Assembly (NCBI RefSeq): GCF_016919385.1
Contig: NZ_CP070351.1
Coordinates: 1,798,001-1,862,000 of the forward strand
Length of the DNA: 64,000 nucleotides
Reading direction: 5' to 3'
From: Gordonia sp. PDNC005
GTDB taxonomy: Bacteria; Actinomycetota; Actinomycetes; Mycobacteriales; Mycobacteriaceae
Shown here piece after piece: positions 24,637-32,141 of this stretch. The position numbers were made by a program, and so were the translations under genes. The notes beneath the pieces are model-generated. The model saw nothing but the letters and a program-made list of their open reading frames with translations, was not told the origin of the DNA and made no database searches. Position 1 is the stretch's first letter. Every line of letters begins with the position of its first letter.

Positions 24637-25101
24637 ATGGACCACACGAGCGCCACACACCACGAGCCGGACGAACTCCTGACCGTCGGCGAGATGAGCC
24701 GACGTACCGGCGTCGCCGTCTCCGCGCTGCACTACTACGAGACGCTCGGTCTGATCGCATCACAGCGGACATCGGGCAACCAGCGCCGCTATCCTCGCCA
24801 CATGCTTCGGCGAGTAGCACTTGTGTCCGTGGCCAAGCGCCTCGGCATCCCACTGTCCGACGTTCAGGACGCGTTCGCCGAGGTTCCACTTGACACCAGA
24901 CCGAGCCATGAGGACTGGCAACGAGCCTCACGCCGATGGAAGACGACGCTCGAACAGCGCAGGCTCGGCATCGAGAAGCTCGAGAAGGAACTCACCGGGT
25001 GCATCGGCTGCGGCTGCCTGTCGATGAAAGCGTGCGGCCTCCTGAATCCGGACGACGAACTCGCACAGACCGGATCCGGCGCCCGGCGCGTCCCGTTGTG
25101 A
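24637..25101 (+). CDS. soxR: Redox-sensing MerR-family regulator SoxR
   Basis: A 154-residue MerR protein with a [2Fe-2S] site C122-x2-C125-x-C127-x5-C133 (CIGCGCLSMKAC). The helix-turn-helix is TVGEMSRRTGVAVSALHYYE. Redox-cycling agents oxidise the cluster and activate the target promoter. The ATG at 24637 follows GGAG. It is divergent from sodA with a sox box between, and its 3' end overlaps the convergent DMT gene by 110 bases. In actinobacteria SoxR usually answers redox-active small molecules rather than superoxide itself. Confidence 0.95.
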   Translation: MDHTSATHHEPDELLTVGEMSRRTGVAVSALHYYETLGLIASQRTSGNQRRYPRHMLRRVALVSVAKRLGIPLSDVQDAFAEVPLDTRPSHEDWQRASRRWKTTLEQRRLGIEKLEKELTGCIGCGCLSMKACGLLNPDDELAQTGSGARRVPL

Positions 25102-26017
25102 GCCCACTCCGCGCCCGGACCGCGAAGAGGGCGCAACCGAGCACGGCGGTGCCGCCCACCACGGTCTCCCAGCCGATGTGTTCACCAAGAAGCAGTCCAG
25201 CCCACACGATCGACATGATCGGCTGAACGAGTTGCACTTGGCTCACCTGCGCCATCGGGCCGATCGCGAGACCGCGGTACCAAGCCACGAAGCCGAGGAA
25301 CATGCTGACTGCGCCGAGATAGGCGAATGCCGACCATTCGACGACTCCGCCCGAAGGCGCCTGCACCGTGATCGCCGCCACAGTCAACGCCACCATCAGC
25401 GGTGACACAAGGACCAGCGCCCACGAGATCGTCTGCCACGAGCCCAGTTCGCGAGAGAGCAGGCCACCTTCGGCATACCCGATCGCGCAGACCACAACGG
25501 CGACGAACAACAACAGGTCAGCCCACTGCAACGACAGTGAACCGCCGCCGAGCCCGGCGAACACTACGGCGGCGACCGCACCCGCCGCGGAGGCGACCCA
25601 GAACGTCCGGGTGGGACGCTCGCCGGTTCGCACCACCGCCATCACCGCGGTCACCGCAGGCAGAATGGCGATCACCACCGCACCGTGGCTCGCCGGCACA
25701 GTCGTGAGAGCGTACGACGTGAGCAGCGGAAAGCCGACGACAACACCACCGGCGACCACCGCGATCCGCACCCATTGTCGGCCGACCGGCAGTCGCTGCC
25801 GTGTTATCCGCAGCACGAGTCCGGCCAAACAGGCCGCGATCACCGCCCGACCCGAACCGACGAATAGCGGCGTCATCGCGCCGTCGGAGACCACGATTCG
25901 CGTGAATGGCACGGTGAACGAGAACGCCGTCACGCCGAGCAGACCCATCCAAAGGCCGGCCGAACGGGCGGGTATCACTGGCCGCGCAAGCAGAGTAGCG
26001 GTATCCTGATGGCTCAT
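24992..26017 (-). CDS. EamA/DMT-superfamily exporter
   Basis: A 341-residue inner-membrane protein with about ten helices in two EamA repeats, for example FSFTVPFTRIVVSDGAMTPLFVG and SMFLGFVAWYRGLAIGPMAQVSQVQLVQP in separate parts. It is probably a metabolite or amino-acid exporter. The basic C-terminal tail of about 36 residues is encoded on top of the soxR 3' end. The ATG at 26017 shares bases with the divergent MocR start (26016). Pairing of DMT exporters with MocR regulators is common and suggests that the regulator controls it. Confidence 0.88.
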   Translation of the reverse strand: MSHQDTATLLARPVIPARSAGLWMGLLGVTAFSFTVPFTRIVVSDGAMTPLFVGSGRAVIAACLAGLVLRITRQRLPVGRQWVRIAVVAGGVVVGFPLLTSYALTTVPASHGAVVIAILPAVTAVMAVVRTGERPTRTFWVASAAGAVAAVVFAGLGGGSLSLQWADLLLFVAVVVCAIGYAEGGLLSRELGSWQTISWALVLVSPLMVALTVAAITVQAPSGGVVEWSAFAYLGAVSMFLGFVAWYRGLAIGPMAQVSQVQLVQPIMSIVWAGLLLGEHIGWETVVGGTAVLGCALFAVRARSGLTTGRAGRRIRSVRVRRPDSGGRTLSSTGSRSRCTR

Positions 26018-27422
26018 GTCCAAGAGTAGCAGTGAACGTCTGGTTGACGCACTCGAGAAGTGGGTCGCGGCCGCGGACGCGGGGGCGCAACTCCCTTCCA
26101 CACGTCGGCTTGTGACCGACCACGAAGTCAGTCCCGTCACGGTTCAGAAGGCACTGCGGACCCTTTCCGATCGCGGCCTGGTCGAGACGCGTACCGGGGT
26201 GGGAACCTTCGTGCGGCCACCTCGCACCGCGAAGCCCCACGATTACGGGTGGCAGACGGCGGCGCTCGGATCGAACCGACGACAGCTTCCCGAACCGACC
26301 GCTGCGCCGCTACGCACGATCCCGAACGACGTGATCTCGTTGCACTCCGGCTACCCGGACCGCGAACTGCTGCCGGAACGCCTGGTCACGACCGCACTCT
26401 CCCGAGCGGCACGCAGCGATCACGCATTCACTCGCCCGCCCACGGCAGGTCTGCCGGAGCTCCAGGCCTGGTTCGCAGCCGACCTCGGACGGCGAACCCC
26501 ATCCGGCTGCACTCCCCCGACGCCGAGCGATGTGATCGTGCTGCCGGGCAGCCAGGCCGGCCTCGCGGCCTTGTTCCGGACCCTTGTGGGACCGGGCGGC
26601 CCGCTGATCATTGAATCGCCGACCTATTGGGGCGCGATACTCGCCGCCGCACAAGCAGGTGTCGACCTCGTCCCGGTGCCGAGCGGGCCGAATGGACCCG
26701 ACCCTGACGAGTTGGATCGAGCCTTCGTCGAGAGCGGCGCTCGAGTGTTCTACGCACAACCGACCTACTCCAACCCCACTGGAGCACAATGGGATCGAGA
26801 CCTAGCCGACACGGTGCTCGGCATTGTCGCATCACACGGCGCGTACGTGATCGAAGACGACTGGGCTCACGACTTCGGTATCAGCTCCGATCCGACGCCG
26901 CTCGCACTGCACGACGACGGCGGCCACGTCGTCTACCTCCGATCGTTGACCAAGAGTGTGTCCCCGTCTGTCCGCGTGGCGGGACTCGTCGCACGAGGCC
27001 CCGTCCGAAACCGTGTGCTCGCCGATGTCGCAGCCCAATCGATGTACGTGAGCGCCGCACTTCAGACTGCGGCAGTTGACGTCGTCACGGCTCCGGGCTG
27101 GCAGAGCCACCTCAGGTCGGTCCGGAACCAACTGGGTGCCCGACGCGATCTCCTCGTCGAATCACTCCGACGACATGCACCGTCCGCGCATCTCGACGCC
27201 GTCCCTGACGGAGGCCTGAACCTCTGGCTTCGACTTCCCGATCCGATCGACGTTCGGGCCCTGGTCCGCGACTGCGAATCGGACGGGCTCGTCGTCGCCG
27301 CGGGCGACGAGTGGTTCCCAACCGAGCCGACCGGCCCCTTCCTGCGGCTCAACTACTCGGGCCCGAATCCCGGAGCGTTCGAGGACGCCGCCCAGATCCT
27401 GGGTCGCCGACTCGGTGACTGA
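26016..27422 (+). CDS. MocR-type GntR regulator with aminotransferase domain
   Basis: A 468-residue fusion. An N-terminal GntR winged helix (about 1-70: LPSTRRLVTDHEVSPVTVQKA, in part) is joined to a fold-type I aminotransferase domain (about 105-465). The PLP-binding Lys is K313 in SLTKSVSPSVRVA, and YWGAILAAAQAGVDLVPVP and EDDWAHDFG are conserved aminotransferase parts. It should sense an amino-acid- or PLP-related ligand. The start codon overlaps that of the divergent DMT exporter by two bases. A TATCCT hexamer at about 26003-26008 fits a leaderless promoter. Confidence 0.9.
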   Translation: MSKSSSERLVDALEKWVAAADAGAQLPSTRRLVTDHEVSPVTVQKALRTLSDRGLVETRTGVGTFVRPPRTAKPHDYGWQTAALGSNRRQLPEPTAAPLRTIPNDVISLHSGYPDRELLPERLVTTALSRAARSDHAFTRPPTAGLPELQAWFAADLGRRTPSGCTPPTPSDVIVLPGSQAGLAALFRTLVGPGGPLIIESPTYWGAILAAAQAGVDLVPVPSGPNGPDPDELDRAFVESGARVFYAQPTYSNPTGAQWDRDLADTVLGIVASHGAYVIEDDWAHDFGISSDPTPLALHDDGGHVVYLRSLTKSVSPSVRVAGLVARGPVRNRVLADVAAQSMYVSAALQTAAVDVVTAPGWQSHLRSVRNQLGARRDLLVESLRRHAPSAHLDAVPDGGLNLWLRLPDPIDVRALVRDCESDGLVVAAGDEWFPTEPTGPFLRLNYSGPNPGAFEDAAQILGRRLGD

Positions 27423-27495
27423 CCACTCCAGTCGAGCGTCGGTTGAGTCGTGGTGAAATCCGCACTCCGGGACCGCTCGCCGACATACCGTTTCA

Positions 27496-28491
27496 ATGGT
27501 GGACAACGATCACGACGACGTCGACACTCGAGCACTCGCCGAAGCGGTCGAGTCGATCCTGCTCGGCGGCGACCGCACACTCAGTCCGAATGATCTCGCC
27601 GACCGAACAGGCATCGACGCCGACTACAGTCGCCGACTCTGGCGGTCGATGGGATTCCCCATCACCGACGATGACGCGATCACCTTGACCGACCGAGATC
27701 TGGCGGCGATGCAACGTGTGAAGCACGCACTCGACCTCGACGTCGTCAGCCCCGCAACCATGACCGCTCTCGCGCGCCAGACCGGACAGGTGTTCTCTCA
27801 GCTCGCCGAAAGCGAGGGGGACGAACTGTTCCGAGTGGCGCTGGCTGCGGTTGACGACGGTCCCGGAGGGAAGGACGCTCTCGTCCAGCTCCTCGCCGAC
27901 GATCTCCTCCCGTTGATCGAGAGCATTCACGCGTACGTATGGCGCCGACAGTTGGCCGCCTACGTCGCTCGGACAGTCGCCCGCTACGAGCGTTCAGGCA
28001 CCGCCGACGTGGACGTGACAGTCGGATTCGCAGACATCTCCGGCTTCACGTCACTGTCGCGGCACGCCACCGCGTCGGACCTCGCCGGACTGCTCGAGCT
28101 GTTCGAATCCGTGGCCACCGACGCCGTCGGCGCTCACGATGGGCGCGTCGTGAAGTTGATCGGCGACGCCGTGCTCTTCACAACAGCGGAACCGGCCGAG
28201 GGGATTGCGATCGCGGCGGACCTGCTCGGCCAATGGCCCTCCGACTGGCCGCCGGTCCGCGCGGGCCTGGCCACCGGGACCGTGTTGAGGAGAGTCGGTG
28301 ACGTATTCGGTCCGACGGTCAACATAGCCAGCCGACTCACCTCGCTGAGCCGTCCGAACGAGATCCGAGTTGATGAGAGGACTGCGACCGCCCTCGCCGG
28401 TCGGCACCGGTTCGTCGAACAGGACCCCCAAGACGTCCGTGGATATGACAGCCTCCGGTCGTGGACGCTGAGCGGCGCGCCGGAGTACTAG
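27496..28491 (+). CDS. Class III adenylate cyclase with N-terminal regulatory domain
   Basis: A 331-residue cytosolic protein. The N-terminal half (1-165) is helical and resembles the pH-responsive regulatory half of mycobacterial Rv1264-type cyclases. The catalytic half keeps every class III residue: metal Asp D180 (GFADISGF) and D224 (KLIGDAVLF), adenine-specifying K220 and D269, transition-state N276 and R280, at the same spacing as in Rv1625c. So it should make cAMP as a homodimer. The start codon at 27496 has a weak ribosome site. It is 10 bases upstream of the dehydratase gene. Confidence 0.9.
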   Translation: MVDNDHDDVDTRALAEAVESILLGGDRTLSPNDLADRTGIDADYSRRLWRSMGFPITDDDAITLTDRDLAAMQRVKHALDLDVVSPATMTALARQTGQVFSQLAESEGDELFRVALAAVDDGPGGKDALVQLLADDLLPLIESIHAYVWRRQLAAYVARTVARYERSGTADVDVTVGFADISGFTSLSRHATASDLAGLLELFESVATDAVGAHDGRVVKLIGDAVLFTTAEPAEGIAIAADLLGQWPSDWPPVRAGLATGTVLRRVGDVFGPTVNIASRLTSLSRPNEIRVDERTATALAGRHRFVEQDPQDVRGYDSLRSWTLSGAPEY

Positions 28492-28501
28492 TCTCGGGAC
28501 A

Positions 28502-29440
28502 GTGATCACTGCAGAGGATGTCCGCGACGCTCGCCGTCGAACCGCCGACTATGTGCGACGCACGCCTGTTCTGCACGCCGACCCGCACGAGTCCGGTGCC
28601 GACATCTGGTTCAAAGCTGAATTTCTGCAGCGCTGTGGCGTGTTCAAGACGAGGGGCGCACTCAATCGTCAACTCCGGGCCCGGGAGCACGGACTCCTCG
28701 ACTCGCGAATCGGTGTCGTCGCGGCGTCGGGTGGAAACGCGGGACTCGCCAACGCGTACGCGGCATCAGTGCTCGGAGTACCTGCCACCGTGTTCGTCCC
28801 CGAGACCGCACCCCAGGTGAAGGTGGACCGCCTACGGGCGTTCGGCGCGGACGTCCGACAGGTCGGCACCGAGTACGCCGAGGCCTACGCCGCGTCGCAG
28901 AGTCACGTCGCCGAGACCGGCGCACTGTTCTGCCACGCGTACGACCAGCCTGACATCGCGGCAGGGGCAGGCGTGATCGGTCTCGAGATCGTCGACGACG
29001 TGCCGAATGTCGACACGATCGTCGTCGCAGTGGGTGGCGGCGGCCTGTTCGCGGGCGTCGCGGCTGCCGCTCACGATCACGGCGTCCGAGTCGTCGCCGT
29101 CGAACCGGAACTGATTCCGACCCTTCACACTGCCCTTCGCTCAGAGCGCCCCGTGGACGTCTCCGTGTCGGGCGTGGCCGCCGACTCCCTCGGCGCCCGC
29201 CGGATCGGCGACGTCGGGTTCCAAGTGGCTCAAACGGTCGATCCGGTCAGCGTCCTGGTAACCGACGACGACATCGTGGATGCTCGTCGCGCGCTGTGGG
29301 ACGAGTATCGGATCCCAGCCGAGTACGGAGCTGCAGCCGCACTCGCCGCACTCCGCAGCGGTGCATACGCTCCCGCGTCGTCCGAAACCGTCGCAGTGAT
29401 CGTGTGCGGCGCGAACACAGATCCGGCGACCCTTCTGTGA
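28502..29440 (+). CDS. Threonine/serine dehydratase-like PLP enzyme
   Basis: A 312-residue fold-type II PLP enzyme. The Schiff-base Lys is K49 in GVFKTRGA; SGGNAGLANAYAA contacts the substrate or cofactor ring, and VVAVGGGGLFAGVAAA holds the PLP phosphate. There is no C-terminal ACT domain, so it matches short catabolic threonine/serine dehydratases or racemases rather than IlvA. GTG start at 28502, 10 bases after the cyclase stop, implying cotranscription. A strong hairpin follows. Confidence 0.87.
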   Translation: MITAEDVRDARRRTADYVRRTPVLHADPHESGADIWFKAEFLQRCGVFKTRGALNRQLRAREHGLLDSRIGVVAASGGNAGLANAYAASVLGVPATVFVPETAPQVKVDRLRAFGADVRQVGTEYAEAYAASQSHVAETGALFCHAYDQPDIAAGAGVIGLEIVDDVPNVDTIVVAVGGGGLFAGVAAAAHDHGVRVVAVEPELIPTLHTALRSERPVDVSVSGVAADSLGARRIGDVGFQVAQTVDPVSVLVTDDDIVDARRALWDEYRIPAEYGAAAALAALRSGAYAPASSETVAVIVCGANTDPATLL

Positions 29441-29443
29441 CGG

Positions 29444-29475
29444 CGCCGAGCTCGAGCAATCGCTCGAGCTCGGCG
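29444..29475. terminator. Bidirectional hairpin terminator
   Basis: CGCCGAGCTCGAGC (29444-29457) and its exact complement (29462-29475) form a 14-base stem with an AATC loop. It lies between the convergent dehydratase and lipoprotein genes. No T tract on either side. Confidence 0.8.
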
Positions 29476-29518
29476 TCCGACTGTTGCATTCGATTCAGTC
29501 TGCAACGTCCAGTGAGTC

Positions 29519-30151
29519 CTACTTCGCGGGAACGACGGTGCCCTTGACCGTGACCTCAACCTTGTTGGTCTTGGAGTCCCACGTGATGGTCCCGTTCTCG
29601 AAGGTCGACTTCTTGACGGTGCCCTCCTCGGTCTCGTCGCTCGTCGCGGCGCCGAGAGGCCCGTCGGAACCGGACTCTCCGTCGTCAGACGGCTTACCTG
29701 ACGCGTCGCGCTCGACGTTCCACGCATCGCGGATCTTGCCCCACGTGATGAACGCCGGCGTGCCGGCATCCGCGTTCTTCGCAGTGATCACGCCGCCGTC
29801 GAACTGCTGGAAGACGACGCCGCTGTCACTCGTGCCGGCGTAGTCGTCGTCACCGGCCTTGGGCTTGCCCAGATCTGTGCGCTGCTTATCCGTCGCGGCC
29901 GTGTACTTCGCGGCGATCGGCCCGGTCAGCGTGACCTTCGTGCCGTTCGCGGCGGTCAGCTGCACGTCCTTCGCCGAATCGGCGCCTGCCGAATCACTCG
30001 AGCTCGTCGACCCATCGGCGCTTGTCGAAGCGGCCGCAGTCGATGAGTCGGCTCCGTCGTCCGACTTGTCGTCACTGCACCCCGCCACCACTGCCGCGGT
30101 GAGCGCCAACGCTGCGGCGACCCCCGCCGTCCGTCGCATGATGTCTCGCAT
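29519..30151 (-). CDS. Lipoprotein with LGFP-like repeat
   Basis: A 210-residue surface lipoprotein with lipobox VVAGC (acylated C25) and a Ser/Asp/Ala-rich linker (26-60). A segment GPIAAKYTAATDKQRTDLG, then FQQFDGGVITAKNADAG and IRDAW, resembles a single LGFP repeat, a motif common on actinobacterial cell-wall proteins. The C-terminal part is beta-rich. ATG 30151 follows AAAGGAC; ATG 30139 is also possible. It converges on the dehydratase with a terminator between. Confidence 0.75.
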   Translation of the reverse strand: MRDIMRRTAGVAAALALTAAVVAGCSDDKSDDGADSSTAAASTSADGSTSSSDSAGADSAKDVQLTAANGTKVTLTGPIAAKYTAATDKQRTDLGKPKAGDDDYAGTSDSGVVFQQFDGGVITAKNADAGTPAFITWGKIRDAWNVERDASGKPSDDGESGSDGPLGAATSDETEEGTVKKSTFENGTITWDSKTNKVEVTVKGTVVPAK

Positions 30152-30325
30152 GATGTCCTTTCGATCTTCGTCGAGTCGATCTCCGGTCGAGGCCGGTGGA
30201 GGTTCTTCGTCCCACCGACTCCGCTTGACGACACTAGCCAAGGTTTGCTGGCTGGGAGCCGTTCTGGCTCATAACAATTCGAAGAATATTCATTCAATCG
30301 GACTACAACGGGCATATTCGGCCCA

Positions 30326-30340
30326 GTTTCGAATCGAAAC
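30326..30340. promoter_or_regulatory. 15-base palindrome upstream of the hydrolase operon
   Basis: GTTTCGA-A-TCGAAAC is a perfect dyad around a single base, 45 bases before the GTG at 30385. With the palindrome at 30349 it probably forms the control region of the hydrolase-MFS operon. Confidence 0.5.
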
Positions 30341-30348
30341 ACCTTCTC

Positions 30349-30364
30349 CTATACGTTCGTATAG
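30349..30364. promoter_or_regulatory. TetR-like operator CTATACG-TT-CGTATAG
   Basis: A perfect 7-base dyad with a two-base centre, 21 bases before the start of the hydrolase-MFS operon, resembling TATACG/CGTATA sites bound by TetR-family repressors. No TetR gene is adjacent, so the regulator would be encoded elsewhere. Confidence 0.55.
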
Positions 30365-30384
30365 TCGCCTGTAAGGAGCCTCAC

Positions 30385-31242
30385 GTGACCGTTACCAAGA
30401 TCGAGACCATCACCGTCGACGTCGACGGAATGCTGCTCGTCGGAGACCACCGTCGCACCGCGGCGACAACGGGCTCGCCGATCGTCCTGTTGCACGGTGG
30501 CGGCCAGACACGCCACTCGTGGGATCGAAGTGCTGAAGCGCTCGCCGCCCGCGGACGCGACGTCTACACGTTCGATCTGCGCGGACACGGTGACAGCTCG
30601 TGGGCGCGCGACGGATACGGCATCGACGGATTCGTGACTGATCTCAGCGGGGTGCTGCAAACCCTCGACGCGCCGCCCGTGTTGATCGGGGCGTCTCTCG
30701 GCGGCATCACCAGCCTGTGCGTCACCGGTGAACAGCCTGGAGCGGCGTCTGCTCTTGTCATGGTCGACGTCGTCGTCGACGTGGAGCCCGCCGGCATCGA
30801 CCGCATCAAAGCGTTCATGAGCGATCACATCAATGGATTCGACACGCTCGACGACGTCGCCGACGCGATCGCCGCGTACACGCCCGGCCGGGCCCGGACA
30901 CGTAACCTCGATGGACTCCGCAAGAACGTCCGGCAACGAGACGACGGACGCTGGTATTGGCATTGGGATCCAGCGTTCATTCTCGGCGACGGCGATGAGG
31001 CCCGCACCGTCACCGACCCCACCAGGCTCCGGGCGGCCGCCACCCGGGTCGACGTCCCGACGCTGATCGTGCGAGGCGGCAAGTCCGACGTGGTGAGCGA
31101 CGCGGGCATCGCGTCGATGAAACAGCTCATCCCCCACGCCGACGTGTCCGACGTCGCCGCGGCGGGCCACATGGTGGCCGGTGACGACAATCAGGTGTTC
31201 GCGGCGTCCATCGAAGAGTTCCTCGACCGGCACGGTCTCTGA
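30385..31242 (+). CDS. Alpha/beta hydrolase
   Basis: A 285-residue hydrolase with the oxyanion HGGG (37-40), nucleophile S104 in IGASLGG and a late His in AAGHMV. FDLRGHGDSS is the typical turn after strand 4. It is probably an esterase, lactonase or epoxide-hydrolase-like enzyme; substrate unknown. The GTG start follows AAGGAG. The stop shares one base with the next ATG (TGATG), so the two hydrolases are coupled. Confidence 0.85.
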   Translation: MTVTKIETITVDVDGMLLVGDHRRTAATTGSPIVLLHGGGQTRHSWDRSAEALAARGRDVYTFDLRGHGDSSWARDGYGIDGFVTDLSGVLQTLDAPPVLIGASLGGITSLCVTGEQPGAASALVMVDVVVDVEPAGIDRIKAFMSDHINGFDTLDDVADAIAAYTPGRARTRNLDGLRKNVRQRDDGRWYWHWDPAFILGDGDEARTVTDPTRLRAAATRVDVPTLIVRGGKSDVVSDAGIASMKQLIPHADVSDVAAAGHMVAGDDNQVFAASIEEFLDRHGL

Positions 31243-32141
31243 TGCGGCTGCGGCTGACCGATCTGGTCGACCCGCGGTTGGACGCGTTCGCCGCCGAATC
31301 GCGCACCCACCACGCGGACATCGACGGTGTCCGCGGTCCGGCCGACTACGACGAACTCCGCGCCGTGCGCGCACAGATCGCCGCACGCCCGTCCGTAGCC
31401 GACCCGGCGGCCCGCACGTCGACCGTCAACGGCGTCCCCGTGCGAATCCTCGAGCCCTCATCAGCACCGAGCCGCGGCGTGTATCTCGCACTGCACGGAG
31501 GCGGCTTCTACCTCGGCTCGGCCGTGCGCAGCGACCCTCGTCACCGAGATCTCGCCGAATCGCTCAACGTCACCGTCGTCGCGCCCGACTACCGACTCGC
31601 GCCGGAACACCCGTGGCCCGCCGCAGGCGACGACTGCGAGACGATCGCACGGTGGCTCATCGACCATGCCGCACTCGAGTTCGGAACGGGCCGCTTGGTC
31701 ATCGGCGGCGCGTCGGCCGGAGCGACACTTGCTCTCACCACACTGCTGCGCCTCCGGGATCACGATCTGTCCGGCGAGATTCTCGGCGCCGTCCTCGCCT
31801 TCGGCAGTTACGACATCAGCGGCCAGACGCCGATGGGCCGCTCGATCGCCGACGAGTACTTCATCGAGGCGTACGTCGGACACGTCGACGATCGGACACA
31901 CCCCGACATCTCCCCCGTTTTCGCCGATCTTCGCGGACTCCCACCCGCTCTGCTGACCGTCGGTGCCGACGATGTCGTCCTCGAGCACAGTTTGGTGCTT
32001 GCGGCACGCCTGACAGCCGCCCGGGCGGACGTGACCCTGAACGTCTATCCCGACGCTCCGCATGCCTTCACCGGAGCTCCCACTGCGATGGCGGCCGCTG
32101 CGTGGGACGACATCTACCGATGGATCGACGGTCTTCTATGA
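31242..32141 (+). CDS. Hormone-sensitive-lipase-family esterase
   Basis: A 299-residue alpha/beta hydrolase of the HSL family: HGGG at 85-88, nucleophile S158 in GGASAG, DYRLAPEHPWPA before it, an Asp in the TVGADDVVLEHS region and His in DAPHAFTG. It should cleave short-chain acyl esters. It is coupled to the hydrolase upstream and, by an ATGA overlap, to the MFS exporter downstream, so hydrolysis and export or uptake of one compound are probably linked. Confidence 0.88.
   Translation: MRLRLTDLVDPRLDAFAAESRTHHADIDGVRGPADYDELRAVRAQIAARPSVADPAARTSTVNGVPVRILEPSSAPSRGVYLALHGGGFYLGSAVRSDPRHRDLAESLNVTVVAPDYRLAPEHPWPAAGDDCETIARWLIDHAALEFGTGRLVIGGASAGATLALTTLLRLRDHDLSGEILGAVLAFGSYDISGQTPMGRSIADEYFIEAYVGHVDDRTHPDISPVFADLRGLPPALLTVGADDVVLEHSLVLAARLTAARADVTLNVYPDAPHAFTGAPTAMAAAAWDDIYRWIDGLL

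Noticed and set aside
30284..30291. GAATATTC palindrome upstream of the hydrolase operon
   Set aside because: Only eight bases and in an AT-rich patch; chance symmetry is likely and two better dyads lie closer to the start.
31181..32137. N-terminal extension of the MFS gene
   Set aside because: Arg-rich reading of the HSL esterase gene in another frame; ATG 32138 overlaps the esterase stop as expected for coupling.
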